The notes under the pieces were generated by a model, which did no database searches, was not told where the DNA came from, and saw nothing but the letters and a program-made list of their open reading frames with translations. From an uncultured Lentisphaerota bacterium (GTDB lineage Bacteria > Verrucomicrobiota > Lentisphaeria > Victivallales > GWF2-50-93), in the NCBI GenBank assembly GCA_903872565.1, contig CAIQLG010000500.1, positions 1 through 35,444 of the forward strand: a stretch of DNA of 35,444 bases, in the 5' to 3' direction. Positions 9,041-18,665 of this stretch are shown piece after piece. The first letter of the stretch is position 1. Each line of letters begins with the position of its first letter. The translations under genes and the position numbers were made by a program.

Positions 9041-9769
9041 ATGAACCAAAAGAAAGCTATTATCGCTCTATGTCTGCTTGTCCCGGTACCAAGTATCGGG
9101 GTGATTGCCGCTATGATAATATTCCCGGATTCAACTCTGGGAAGCTTGATCTTTGGCGCGAGCAAACTCTGGGTTTTCGCATTGCCAATTTTCTGGCTGA
9201 AATTTGTCGAAAAGGGTACCATAAGCCTTTCACCGCCGAAAAACGGCGGATTTGGCATAGGACTTCTGTCAGGGCTACTCATTTCCGTTCTGATTTTGGT
9301 AGGATACCTGATTTTTGGAAATTTTCTCATAGACAGCCAGTTTCTGGTCAAAAAACTTACTGAAGTCGGGCTTGCTTCACGTGGCGTCTATATTGCTGGA
9401 GCCGCATACTGGATACTCATCAATTCAGTTCTCGAAGAATATCTGTGGAGATGGTTCTGCGTGAAACAGTGCCGAGCGCTTATGGGACCGTATCCTGCGG
9501 CGATATGCTCTGCATTGTTCTTCACTTTGCATCATATCGTGGCGATGAGCATCTATCTTGGACCAGTGGCTGTTTTCTTGTGTTCAGCCGGCGTATTCAT
9601 TGGCGGCGCTATATGGTCTGCTATGTACATCAGATATCGCTCTATCTGGCCTGGCTACCTGAGCCATGCAATAGTTGACCTATGCATCTTTGGAATTGGA
9701 GCGGCAATCATTTTCGGATACCCAAATTTCCCAACATTTAAATTCAATTTTAATTCTCCCTCGAATTGA
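9041..9769 (+). CDS. CPBP family intramembrane metalloprotease
   Basis: A polytopic membrane protein of the CPBP (CAAX protease and bacteriocin-processing, Abi/Rce1-like) family. The three hallmark motifs are present in order: EExxxR at Glu132, Glu133 and Arg137 (LEEYLWRW), FxxxH at about 161-165 (FTLHH), and the C-terminal HxxxD-type motif with His209 (SHAIVD). About six hydrophobic segments are visible. At 242 aa the size is typical. The role may be processing of lipidated or signal-like peptides or self-immunity; the substrate is unknown. No ribosome site is apparent before the ATG. It is followed 71 nt later by the YihY gene on the same strand. Confidence 0.85.
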   Translation: MNQKKAIIALCLLVPVPSIGVIAAMIIFPDSTLGSLIFGASKLWVFALPIFWLKFVEKGTISLSPPKNGGFGIGLLSGLLISVLILVGYLIFGNFLIDSQFLVKKLTEVGLASRGVYIAGAAYWILINSVLEEYLWRWFCVKQCRALMGPYPAAICSALFFTLHHIVAMSIYLGPVAVFLCSAGVFIGGAIWSAMYIRYRSIWPGYLSHAIVDLCIFGIGAAIIFGYPNFPTFKFNFNSPSN

Positions 9770-9840
9770 AAAAGCCCCATTGGTGGGATATTGTCAACAA
9801 TCGGTAAAACCAAAAAAAAAGAAGTATATTTAAGTATTAT

Positions 9841-11163
9841 ATGCTCAAAAGAGTTTCAAGCTATCTACAGAATGATCTGTGGAGAATCAGGACTAGGAAA
9901 CTTCCCAGGTCGAAATCCCTCCAGATAAACATCCTGAGAGTAATTATCGTTGCTTCAAAAGGTTTTATCAGGGACAACTGCCAACTCAGAGCTTCGGCTC
10001 TGACATTCTACACGATGCTGTCAATAGTTCCGATTGCCGCCATGCTTTTTGGCATTGCCAAGGGATTTGGCATGGAAAAAGCGCTTGCAGACCGGCTCAT
10101 GGACGAATTTTCCCAGCATCAGCAGGCGCTCACATACATCATGAACTTTGCAAATTCCCTGCTTGAAAACACGAAGACAGGAACGATGGCGGGCATAGGA
10201 GTAATCATCCTTTTCTATACGATTGTGATGGTGCTTGGCAACATTGAGGAGTCGTTCAACGACATATGGGGGATCAAAAAACAAAGATCGATTGGACGAA
10301 AACTCAGCGACTATCTTTCATTCATCCTCATCTGCCCTTTCCTACTGATAGTTTCCGGAAGCACAACGGTTGTTGTCACGAGTTTTCTCAATGACATATG
10401 CGGAAAGTTCACCAGCGGAGTCTATCTGATGATACTTTTCTTCACTGCTGTCAAGCTGTTCGCATATTTCATTCCCTGGCTCCTTTTCACCTTCGTCTAT
10501 CTTTTCATGCCGAACACGAAAGTAAAGATCAGTTCCGGGATAATCGCCGGGATAATCGCCGGTTCCGCATACCAGATCATCCAATGGATCTATATAAAGT
10601 TCCAGATTGGAGTAGCAAGCTACAATGCGATATATGGGACTTTTGCCGCTATGCCCCTTTTTCTCGTTTGGCTCCAGCTAAGCTGGCTCACCGTGCTTTT
10701 CGGTGCGGAACTCTGTTTCGCACACGAAAACGTGGAAAGTTATGAACTCGAGCCCGACTACCAGAAAATAAGCCCGTCGCTTAAAAAACTAGTGACATTG
10801 AGAATCGCTGCACTGATATGCAGAAACTTCCACGAGGAAAAACCGACGTGCTCCGACATGCAGATTTCACATATCCTCGACATTCCCATACGAAGCGTCA
10901 GGGATTCCCTGTCCCAGCTCGAACAGGCTGGAATCATATGCGAGGCGATAGGCGAAGACAACAACAAAGAGGCAGGATACATCCCGGCAATTCCCGTTGA
11001 ACATATAACAATAGCAAAAGTTCTCGACGGGCTTGATGATGTCGGTGAAAACAATATTGATCATCTTAAATCCGCGGAATTCGCAAAAATCTCCTGTTCC
11101 TTAGAAAAATTCAGGGATGAAATCCATAACTCCAAATCGAACATGTCCCTACAGGAAGCTTGA
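9841..11163 (+). CDS. YihY/BrkB-family inner membrane protein with C-terminal winged helix
   Basis: An integral membrane protein of the YihY/virulence factor BrkB family (formerly mis-annotated as ribonuclease BN). The conserved N-terminal segment RASALTFYTMLSIVP (about 49-63) is followed by about six transmembrane helices to about residue 295. An acidic linker and a cytoplasmic winged-helix-like C-terminal domain follow (about 305-415, MQISHILDIPIRSVRDSLSQ then LEQAGIICEA). The family has no firmly established biochemical activity; roles in transport or envelope homeostasis are proposed. The ATG is preceded only by an A-rich stretch. It converges with the GT39 gene, whose stop is 14 nt away. 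Confidence 0.88.
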   Translation: MLKRVSSYLQNDLWRIRTRKLPRSKSLQINILRVIIVASKGFIRDNCQLRASALTFYTMLSIVPIAAMLFGIAKGFGMEKALADRLMDEFSQHQQALTYIMNFANSLLENTKTGTMAGIGVIILFYTIVMVLGNIEESFNDIWGIKKQRSIGRKLSDYLSFILICPFLLIVSGSTTVVVTSFLNDICGKFTSGVYLMILFFTAVKLFAYFIPWLLFTFVYLFMPNTKVKISSGIIAGIIAGSAYQIIQWIYIKFQIGVASYNAIYGTFAAMPLFLVWLQLSWLTVLFGAELCFAHENVESYELEPDYQKISPSLKKLVTLRIAALICRNFHEEKPTCSDMQISHILDIPIRSVRDSLSQLEQAGIICEAIGEDNNKEAGYIPAIPVEHITIAKVLDGLDDVGENNIDHLKSAEFAKISCSLEKFRDEIHNSKSNMSLQEA

Positions 11164-11177
11164 TTTCAGATGCAAAT

Positions 11178-12872
11178 TTACAATTCATAAATTCCATACT
11201 GCGTTTTATTGATCCGGAATGAATCCTCTCGCTTAATTCTTTTCCGGTTGAACATATCCTCGAATTTTTCTTCCGGGCAAACTAAATATCCAGTGAAATC
11301 TTTAGGAAAGGTTTTAACCTTGGTCCAGGGATTTTTCATATAGAAAAAGAAGGGTTCACAGTCGATTTTATAGACCATTAGCGTTTCTCCGGACGGAATA
11401 AATTCGTTTATTATTTTTGCAACAGGTCTGAATTTCTCGAAATTTCGCACCACTGGTTGGAACATAGGATAATTGAGCATGAGGATGACAAGCAGGACTG
11501 AGAAAATAAAAACCAGACTCACGGAGGAACTCAAAATTTCACGGCGATGGTTGAAAATCTGGTAAAAAATAAATGCGGCAGATGCGAAAATCGCAAAAAT
11601 AAGAAACGCATGAGTAAAATCAACTTGGGCAAGGCCATTAAGAACTGTTACAAAATCTTTTGATTTTGAGAACAGGCTTTCTATCTTGGCACCGGCAAAT
11701 TTCATAATTAGAACCGAACTGAAGAGTATCCCACAGGCTAAAACCACAAGAGCAGATAAGGAAAGAGTTATTTTACCCCAGATTTTAACTATTCCGCCTT
11801 CAGTTTCGATTTTTGACAGCAAAAGGCCGATCAATACGGTTGCGAGAGGAATTAGAGGCATAGTGTATCTCGCCTTCGTTCCAGGCATCGAATTAACGAT
11901 GAAAAAAGTGATAAGAATACTTACACCACATCCCTTGAATATTCTAAGACTTTTTTCATCTCTGATGAGCTTTCCTGATTTGAAAAAGAGTGGAATAAAT
12001 ACAATCCAAGGCAGGAAATTAGCAATAGAACCTCCGACCCTTACAAACCAGAGTCCAATCCCGATTCTACCTGTTTTAAACTGAAGAAGCATCTCATTTA
12101 TCCAGGTTCCGGTAACATTTTCGCCATCCCCAGACACCACAACAGCTCCTCCTCCGTCCGTGGGCCACGCCTGGACAGCCCAGGAAACAAACATTGCCAG
12201 CATTATGGCGATCCCAACGAGGTGTCCCCAGGAAAAGACAGTATCTTTGATTCTCTTTTCGTAATACAACACGCCAAATACCATCGAATAAAAGAAAAGC
12301 AGGGCAATTGGTCCCTTGATCAAGAGGCATATGCCAAGGAGAATTCCGGGGATGCACCAGAGTTTGAAATTACCCGCTCTGGCGGAGTAGAGATTGAGCC
12401 AACTTATCATTGCCACACCTGTGAAGCATATGTATGGTGCCTCGATCTCGCAAATCAAACCTTTTCCAATGATACCTGCACTTGATAGAAATATAAGAGA
12501 AGAAATAAATCTTGTACGCAAATCGAGGAAGCCGGAATCCATAAGCATCAGAATGGAAATGAAAACAAGAATGCTCAAAGCCGAAGGCAATCTTGCTGTA
12601 AGCTCGCTTTTTTGTCCCGTGGCAATGAATGCCCCAGCTATCATCCAGTTTATCATTGGCGGTTTCTTGAAGTATTTCTCGCCCTCCAGCACTGGAACAG
12701 CCCACTCACCAGTCTCCATCATAGTTAGCGCGGGATAAACACGCCTCGATTCGCCAAAGCTAAGCTCGAAAACTCCCAATCCTGGAAGATATATTCCGGC
12801 CCATACTAGAACAGTCAGAAGATATGGCAGAAACTTATTTGATAGAATCCCGTTTAAAAAACCTGTTGTCAT
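11178..12872 (-). CDS. GT39-type (ArnT/PMT-like) membrane glycosyltransferase
   Basis: A polytopic GT-C fold transferase, likely using a polyprenyl-phosphate sugar donor on the periplasmic side, as ArnT does for lipid A. The first luminal loop carries the acidic residue in GESRRVYPALTMMETGEW and the characteristic YFKKPPMINWM motif (about residues 65-77). About 10-12 transmembrane helices follow, then a small C-terminal soluble domain (about 490-564). AAAGGAA lies 5 nt before the ATG. It is immediately downstream (21 nt) of a clear paralogue, from which it probably arose by tandem duplication. The acceptor could be lipid A, another glycolipid or a protein; the sequence does not decide. Confidence 0.88.
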   Translation of the reverse strand: MTTGFLNGILSNKFLPYLLTVLVWAGIYLPGLGVFELSFGESRRVYPALTMMETGEWAVPVLEGEKYFKKPPMINWMIAGAFIATGQKSELTARLPSALSILVFISILMLMDSGFLDLRTRFISSLIFLSSAGIIGKGLICEIEAPYICFTGVAMISWLNLYSARAGNFKLWCIPGILLGICLLIKGPIALLFFYSMVFGVLYYEKRIKDTVFSWGHLVGIAIMLAMFVSWAVQAWPTDGGGAVVVSGDGENVTGTWINEMLLQFKTGRIGIGLWFVRVGGSIANFLPWIVFIPLFFKSGKLIRDEKSLRIFKGCGVSILITFFIVNSMPGTKARYTMPLIPLATVLIGLLLSKIETEGGIVKIWGKITLSLSALVVLACGILFSSVLIMKFAGAKIESLFSKSKDFVTVLNGLAQVDFTHAFLIFAIFASAAFIFYQIFNHRREILSSSVSLVFIFSVLLVILMLNYPMFQPVVRNFEKFRPVAKIINEFIPSGETLMVYKIDCEPFFFYMKNPWTKVKTFPKDFTGYLVCPEEKFEDMFNRKRIKREDSFRINKTQYGIYEL

Positions 12873-12893
12873 ATCGTTCCTTTGCCTTTTTTT

Positions 12894-14558
12894 TTATTTT
12901 TGCTTTCGCACATAGTTTTCGTTCAATTTCAAAAAGACAAACTCGCGCTTGTCAGCCTTTATCAGCCCGAGATAGTTGGGTTTCCTGTCTGTGAAAAAAG
13001 GGTAGATACCATTTTCATCATACTGACTTTTCTCAAGGAGGAAATATCTTGCATTGTCAGGCAGATCATGAAGTTTGTAGATGTGTTTGACGGGATGTCG
13101 AATATACACAAGAAAATGTTCGCTTGTGACTTTGAAAGCCCAAATTTCCGCATTTTTTTCTGTTTTCTGATTGATATCAGCCCCAATTAGGCGGTAATTT
13201 GGATTTATTGGAATTATCGGGAGAATTATGACTGAATAAAATAGGACAGCACAAACTATCATAAGTGAACTGTGAACAATTAATTTTTCAAAACCGGCAG
13301 TTTCATTCCGCCGCCTGAAAAAAAGGGAAATTGTAAAATTCACTATAATCAGCCCAAAAAGGAGTGTTGACAGAGCTAATGGAGACTTGAAACTGTTCAT
13401 AATTTCCGCCAGTTTTGATGGAATGTTGACAAGGGTGCTGATAATTATGGAGAGAGCCGAGAGATTGAAAAAAATGACAAGTATGGAAAACAGATATGAA
13501 ATGATGAGTTTCCAAATTTTTTCTATGCTTAATCTGTCTTTCTGGCATGACAGGAACCACCCAAGAACTATGCTTAGAAATGCGAAGGCTGGCATAGAAT
13601 ATCTTCCCCTGGTACCAGGCATCAGACATACCAGAACAAAACCGAGTACGGCACCAAACCTGCAAGCCTTGAATAAGAATCTATCCTTTTCATCGATGGC
13701 CTCTATCCATTCCTTTTTCCACATGAAAGGGATGAAAATAAGCCAGGGTGCAAAAGTTCCGATTGCCGAAAGAACTCTTCCTGCCCATTTGAAAGGATTG
13801 ATATTATCTTTAAAACGTAGCAACAGCTCATGGCTCCAGATGGAGGCCATTGTGGGATCCCCGCTTGATTCCGACTTTTGATAAACAAAGGCAAACCAAG
13901 AAAAAAAGATGCCTAACATCAGTATTATTCCTATAAAATGACGGAAAGATAGAAGCTCCTTCTTGGATTTGTAGGAAGAAAGCACTGAAATAACGACAAC
14001 GTAAAAGAAAAGCAAGATCATAGGTCCTTTTAGAAGAAGTCCAAACCCAATAACGATGAAGGGAATAGTCCAAGTGAGCCATTTTAAGCCGTCGTGCCGG
14101 AAATTAACCCACAAATAGATGGATGCCCCCGTGAAACAAGTGTAACTGGCATCGATCTCGGCTTGCCTACCTTTGAAAATCAGTGAAAAAGATGTCAGAA
14201 AAATCAATGCTGAAAAAAGTTTTCCTTGTTCCGAAAGAAAAGATGATTTAAGAAAGAGAACAAGGAGGCAGAACAGTAGAATTGAAATGACGGATGGAAG
14301 ACGGGCTGAAAAATCGGACTGGCCACCCGTCAAAATAAATGACGATGCAATCATCCAATTGATCAGCGGTGGTTTGTTGAAGTAATCTGTCCCGGCAAGT
14401 TCTGGCATTGCCCAGTTTCCCGTTTCGAGCATAGTCATTGCGGGAAGAATTCTCTTGTGCTCGTCAAAAGCAACCTGTGGAACTCCAAGAGATGGGAGAT
14501 ATATAGTTGCCCACACAAAAAAGACAATGATGAAATGGAACAATTTATTGTTTGCCAT
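12894..14558 (-). CDS. GT39-type (ArnT/PMT-like) membrane glycosyltransferase, paralogue
   Basis: Same family and layout as the downstream gene, with matching FVWATIYLPSLGV, DEHKRILPAMTMLETGNW and YFNKPPLINWM segments, about 11 transmembrane helices and a soluble C-terminal tail. The start is placed at ATG 14558 (MANNKLFHF), which lines up with the paralogue. The open frame runs 40 codons further upstream to 14678. However, that stretch overlaps hisB and contains the intergenic repeat phrase (complement of ATCCGTGTAATCTGTG), so the extension is very probably not protein. The gene lies 76 nt downstream of hisB. Confidence 0.88.
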   Translation of the reverse strand: MANNKLFHFIIVFFVWATIYLPSLGVPQVAFDEHKRILPAMTMLETGNWAMPELAGTDYFNKPPLINWMIASSFILTGGQSDFSARLPSVISILLFCLLVLFLKSSFLSEQGKLFSALIFLTSFSLIFKGRQAEIDASYTCFTGASIYLWVNFRHDGLKWLTWTIPFIVIGFGLLLKGPMILLFFYVVVISVLSSYKSKKELLSFRHFIGIILMLGIFFSWFAFVYQKSESSGDPTMASIWSHELLLRFKDNINPFKWAGRVLSAIGTFAPWLIFIPFMWKKEWIEAIDEKDRFLFKACRFGAVLGFVLVCLMPGTRGRYSMPAFAFLSIVLGWFLSCQKDRLSIEKIWKLIISYLFSILVIFFNLSALSIIISTLVNIPSKLAEIMNSFKSPLALSTLLFGLIIVNFTISLFFRRRNETAGFEKLIVHSSLMIVCAVLFYSVIILPIIPINPNYRLIGADINQKTEKNAEIWAFKVTSEHFLVYIRHPVKHIYKLHDLPDNARYFLLEKSQYDENGIYPFFTDRKPNYLGLIKADKREFVFLKLNENYVRKQK

Positions 14559-14634
14559 TGTTTTCTTACGTGTTAAAAACATCCGTGTAATCTGTGTGTT
14601 CTGTGGGTGTAAGTTTTCTTGTGGTTTTGTTATC

Positions 14635-15228
14635 TCACAGACTACCCTTCGTGGACGGAATTTCCTTGCTTTTGCCATCTATTTTGACGGCCATCGTGAG
14701 AGATTTTGAGAAAGCCTTGAAGACCGCCTCGAATATGTGATGTATTTCATCTCCGCTCATAAGCTTTATGTGGAGTGTCATTCCGCCCTTGACTGAAACG
14801 GCATAGAAAAACTCATGGAAGAGCTGGGCATCAATTCCGCCGACCTGATCCACTAGAGTTTTCACATCATATTTGAAGCAGGATCTGCCGGAAAGGTCAA
14901 GTGAAACCATCGCGAGCGCCTCGTCCATGGGAAGAATGCACCAGCCATAACGAGCTATGCCGCGTTTTTCTCCGACCGCCTTGTTTATAGCTTCGCCAAG
15001 GACAATGCCTAGATCTTCGATTGTATGGTGAAAGTCAACATCGAGATCGCCTCTCGCCACTATTTTAAGGTCAAAAGATCCATGTTTCGAGAAGAGATCA
15101 AGCATATGATTAAGAAATGGAATTCCCGTATCCACTGAGCTTTTCCCTGTACCGTCAAGATTAATCTCGACGAAAATTTCAGTTTCCTTAGTTTTTCTCG
15201 TAACCGCCGCTTTTCTGAGTGTCTTCAT
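14635..15228 (-). CDS. hisB: Imidazoleglycerol-phosphate dehydratase
   Basis: Sixth step of histidine biosynthesis: IGP to imidazole-acetol phosphate, a Mn-dependent cytoplasmic enzyme. Signature motifs are clear: GTGKSSVDTGIPFLNHML, DLDVDFHHTIEDLGIVLG (with the metal-binding HHxxE), DEALAMVSLDLSGR, LFHEFFYAVS and GDEIHHIFEAVFKAF (second HHxxE). At 197 aa it is a full monofunctional HisB without the HAD phosphatase domain of enterobacterial HisB. TTGGAAAT precedes the ATG. No other his genes are in the window, so the pathway is dispersed in this genome. It is possibly co-transcribed with the radical SAM gene upstream (130-nt gap) and the GT39 genes downstream. Confidence 0.96.
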   Translation of the reverse strand: MKTLRKAAVTRKTKETEIFVEINLDGTGKSSVDTGIPFLNHMLDLFSKHGSFDLKIVARGDLDVDFHHTIEDLGIVLGEAINKAVGEKRGIARYGWCILPMDEALAMVSLDLSGRSCFKYDVKTLVDQVGGIDAQLFHEFFYAVSVKGGMTLHIKLMSGDEIHHIFEAVFKAFSKSLTMAVKIDGKSKEIPSTKGSL

Positions 15229-15357
15229 ATTTCCAAAAGCCCATTCATAATTTTAAAGCGCATACGATAGACTGTTTTTTCGCAGATTTCAATTTTTTTG
15301 CTTAAGATTCTGTCGCAGGTATCGAAAGCGTAGGCGGTGTAGGCGATCTTCTTGCCA

Positions 15358-16827
15358 TCACGTCCCCTTCCTATTTTTGATGGGAAACTCGTATTGTGGC
15401 AATTTGTTGCCATTGGCATTTATCTTTTTTTTCCGTTTTTTTCTGTGACCTATGACATTGAACAGGATGCTAGGAAGTCTTGGGAGGAGTCCGGGTATGA
15501 AGTTCAATGCTCCGATACAGACGCTTTTCTTTGCTATATGGAGAATTTTAGGCAAATTATAAAATTTACGGTACAACTGTCTTCTCATATCGCTAAGTTC
15601 TTCAACCGAGCAGAAATCGGAATATATTTTTCCCTTTGGCCCTATATGGTAGCCTGTATTTTGGGCGACCAACTCCTCAAGTCCTGAGTAGGGGCCAGCC
15701 CTTAGAGTTGAGAGAGCTATTGTGTCGAGTTTTATTTTTTGTGCGAAGGGAAGAATTTTTGCCATATCATCCATTGACTCCCCTATACTTCCGAGTATGA
15801 AATAGCCGTGAAGGAGCATTTTAGTTTTTGAAAGTATCTTGAAATATTCTTCTATTTGTGCCGTATTAAAGCCTTTGTTCATTGATTTCAGGGTCTTGTC
15901 ATTTGGCGATTCGACGCCAAGCATGAGGAATACAAAGCCGACTTTCTCCATTTTTTTAAGGACGTCGGGTCTTTTGGCTATCTCCAGTCTGGCATTTATG
16001 AAATATTTCTTTCTTATTTTTTTTTCGAGCAGCAAATCGCATATTTTTTCAACTCTGTCCATGTCGAAGGTGAAAAGGTCGTCGGTGAAGCCAATCAAGG
16101 TTGCGCTTGTCTGTTCAATTTCTGCGACCACAGATTCAGGCGAACGAGCCGCCCATTTTCTCTTGGTTCCCCAGGGGTTCCTGCTGAACGAACAGAAACT
16201 GCAGTTGAACGGACATCCCCTCGAGGATGCTATCATATCCACTTCGAGGCCGGTACCTGCACCACCAAGGATCACATCATAGGTGTATTTTCTCAATCGT
16301 CTTTGAGGGAAAACATTGTCCTTGAGTTCACCGGGCATCCTGTTTTTATTGTGTATTATTTCATCATTCCGCCTGAAGCTTATTCCAGTTATTTCTTCAA
16401 GTGGAATTCCACGGCATATCTCTTCAATCGCCTCTTCACCGTCTCCGCGGACCACAATGTCAATGTTGGAAAATTTTTCGAGCCATTTCTGCGGGTTTTC
16501 CGTTGCATGTCTGCCGCCTGCAATTGTAAATATTCCTGCTGGTGCGGCCTTAAGTTCTGACTCTATGAAATCCTGATCTCGGTCCCAGTTCAGGGAGAAA
16601 CAAATCATTTCCGTATCCTGACGTATGAAATCGGCAGTTTTCCCTTTTTCCTTGCGCATGTCAACTACTTCGGTGTCCCTAGCGAATGGGCGGATTGTTT
16701 CAGCTATGAATTCAAGCCCGAGGGGTGGAAAGAAGCCCACATCATTGAGTTCCCTTCTATAGGGATAGACACAAAGAACGTGGCCCATCTTTTCGGTTGG
16801 GCAAAATTTCTTCATGTGCGAATTCAT
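15358..16827 (-). CDS. B12-binding domain radical SAM protein
   Basis: A second radical SAM enzyme with an N-terminal B12-binding-like domain (about 15-140; PPLGLEFIAETI, then AGGRHATENPQKWLEKF and VVRGDGEEAIEEI). The cluster motif is at Cys205, Cys209 and Cys212 (RGCPFNCSFCSFSR), followed by SAM-barrel motifs (GFTDDLFTFD, INARLE, LMLGVESPND). This arrangement is seen in BchE-like, HpnP-like and related methyltransferases, cyclases and hydroxylases. The C-terminal about 80 residues are basic and may contact membrane or substrate. At 489 aa it is complete. The ATG at 16827 has only a weak upstream GGGA. The reaction is unknown. The first radical SAM gene (1337-2665) is not a close copy. Confidence 0.9.
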   Translation of the reverse strand: MNSHMKKFCPTEKMGHVLCVYPYRRELNDVGFFPPLGLEFIAETIRPFARDTEVVDMRKEKGKTADFIRQDTEMICFSLNWDRDQDFIESELKAAPAGIFTIAGGRHATENPQKWLEKFSNIDIVVRGDGEEAIEEICRGIPLEEITGISFRRNDEIIHNKNRMPGELKDNVFPQRRLRKYTYDVILGGAGTGLEVDMIASSRGCPFNCSFCSFSRNPWGTKRKWAARSPESVVAEIEQTSATLIGFTDDLFTFDMDRVEKICDLLLEKKIRKKYFINARLEIAKRPDVLKKMEKVGFVFLMLGVESPNDKTLKSMNKGFNTAQIEEYFKILSKTKMLLHGYFILGSIGESMDDMAKILPFAQKIKLDTIALSTLRAGPYSGLEELVAQNTGYHIGPKGKIYSDFCSVEELSDMRRQLYRKFYNLPKILHIAKKSVCIGALNFIPGLLPRLPSILFNVIGHRKKRKKKINANGNKLPQYEFPIKNRKGT

Positions 16828-17033
16828 CTTTTTATTGTATCCCGTAAAAAACTGAGAACTTATTTACAAAAAAAAATCATATTGTTTCCACTTTTCCATT
16901 TACTCTATTGCCTTTACCATAGTGTAGTTTTTTAACCGGACTATGACGAAAAGATTATTTTTTGGCAATATTTGGAAAATAGATGACATGGATTAACGAG
17001 TTAAAAATATGCTGAATTAAGCTCGCCGATATT

Positions 17034-18665
17034 TCATTTTGGAAGTTTGACTGTAAATATGCTTCCAGTACTCTGAGAACTCTCTACGGTGATTGTACCA
17101 TTATGTGCTTTCACGATTGCCAGCGCCAAACTGAGGCCGAGCCCATTGCCAGGCAGTGAACGACTGTCATCTGCACGGTAAAAACGGTCAAAAATGTGTT
17201 TCTGATCATCCGTACCGATTCCACAACCAGTATCACGCACAATGATGCTGATATTATTGTCATCGGAACTTAGGGACAAGAGGATTTTCCCCTTTTCCGG
17301 AGTGTATTTAATGGCGTTGTCTAACAGGTTGGCAACGACACGCTGAAGATATGGAATATTGCATGAGATTGTGATAGGTTCCGGGGGAAGGTCAAGGATA
17401 AATTCGATATCCTTCATCTCTGCCAACGGACTGAAAAGAGAATACGCACGTGTAAGCAATTCATTGGCTACGACATCTGTCTTGGACAATACCAGCATTC
17501 CAGAGTCAACGGCAGTTATGTCAAGCATGGTGTTTATCATTCCGACCAGTCGGTCACATTCCTCGACCACCTCTCCGGCCATTTCCCTATAATTTTCAAT
17601 TGAGGGATCGCCGCCGACCGTTGTTTCGATCGTGCCCCGAATTCTTGTTATGGGAGTTCGGAGATCGTGCGCGATGTTGTCAGTCACTTCACTCAGCTGT
17701 GTGATGAGAAAACGTATTTTATTGATCATGTCATTGAAAGCCGACACAAGATTTCTGATTTCCTCTCCCTCGTTTCCATAAGGGACCTGTCCGCTGAAGT
17801 TTCCCTGTCCAATGTTCAGGGCGGCCTCGCTTACCCGGTCAACTCCAGCCATTGATTTTTTTGAGACAAACCATCCCACGGCCGATCCGAAAAAAAGCGA
17901 TGACAGGAAGACGGAGATGAATATGTTGGAATAAGTCTTGAGCAGTTTTTCCTCGTAGGAAAGCCTTATTCCCACCTCGAGAATGTTGCCGTCGAAAATG
18001 CGACGGTCGCAGATGCGAACCTTGTTGGAAACACCGGAAACAGTGACAGTTCTGAATTTGCCTGTTTCATTTTCAACTCCTTCTATGAAATGTCTATTGA
18101 AGCGGAGACCCGGCCAGCGGCTCAAATCCGAATTTGCAAGAATCCTGCCGTCCGGAGAGATAAGACATATGAAGATTGTTTTTGTCCCTTCACGCAGGCT
18201 TTCGGCAACAAACCCCTTCTCAAGAAATTCCAGTTCATTCTTCACTTTTGTTTCTATTTCTAACACTTTCTCATTCTGATCTATCTTTACCTCATATATG
18301 ATGTCACTGGACACGCCTGTTATTTCATAAAGTAACTTATTGTCAACCATAACGGTTTCACTGTGAACGACAACCAGGTTTTTCACTGCATTCTCCGCTA
18401 TGGCGATGATGTTTTCCGGTATGTGCACATTGGGTGCCAGCAATTCATTGTCCTCGTAAGATTCGCCTTTCAAATAGAAATCTTCGATCTTTTCTGAAAC
18501 AGTAATCAGTCTTTCGTCAACCTGCCTTGTGACATTCACATACAGAAACACATATATGATGGAGAAAAACAGGAGTGAAGAGAAGGAAAATAGCATGACA
18601 TACCAAAGGGCGACCTGGAATTTGACAGTCCTGAAGATGCTGTTATTTTCTTTCTTCAAGAACAT
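17034..18665 (-). CDS. Two-component sensor histidine kinase (CusS/OmpR-type partner)
   Basis: A membrane sensor. TM1 lies at about 17-43, a long periplasmic sensor region at about 44-245, and TM2 at about 247-268. A HAMP domain (about 270-322) precedes the HisKA dimerisation helix with phosphoacceptor His333 (NIAHDLRTPITRIRG). The HATPase domain has an N box around Asn450 (NLLDNAIKYTP), a G1 box DTGCGIG at 478-484, an F box FDRFYRADDSR and a G2 box GNGLGLSLA. All catalytic elements are intact. The start overlaps the end of the response-regulator gene by 23 nt, so the two are translationally coupled. The domain order resembles heavy-metal or copper sensor kinases, but no metal-resistance genes are nearby, so the signal is unknown. 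Confidence 0.93.
   Translation of the reverse strand: MFLKKENNSIFRTVKFQVALWYVMLFSFSSLLFFSIIYVFLYVNVTRQVDERLITVSEKIEDFYLKGESYEDNELLAPNVHIPENIIAIAENAVKNLVVVHSETVMVDNKLLYEITGVSSDIIYEVKIDQNEKVLEIETKVKNELEFLEKGFVAESLREGTKTIFICLISPDGRILANSDLSRWPGLRFNRHFIEGVENETGKFRTVTVSGVSNKVRICDRRIFDGNILEVGIRLSYEEKLLKTYSNIFISVFLSSLFFGSAVGWFVSKKSMAGVDRVSEAALNIGQGNFSGQVPYGNEGEEIRNLVSAFNDMINKIRFLITQLSEVTDNIAHDLRTPITRIRGTIETTVGGDPSIENYREMAGEVVEECDRLVGMINTMLDITAVDSGMLVLSKTDVVANELLTRAYSLFSPLAEMKDIEFILDLPPEPITISCNIPYLQRVVANLLDNAIKYTPEKGKILLSLSSDDNNISIIVRDTGCGIGTDDQKHIFDRFYRADDSRSLPGNGLGLSLALAIVKAHNGTITVESSQSTGSIFTVKLPK

Noticed and set aside
8995-9363. Long open frames on both strands overlapping the CPBP gene
   Set aside because: The CPBP frame has all three family motifs; the others show no domain-like sequence and are shadows.
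15225-15419. 64-codon minus-strand frame whose TGA overlaps the hisB ATG
   Set aside because: The TGA/ATG overlap is suggestive, but its first third lies inside the end of the radical SAM gene in another frame, no ribosome site is seen, and the sequence matches nothing I know.
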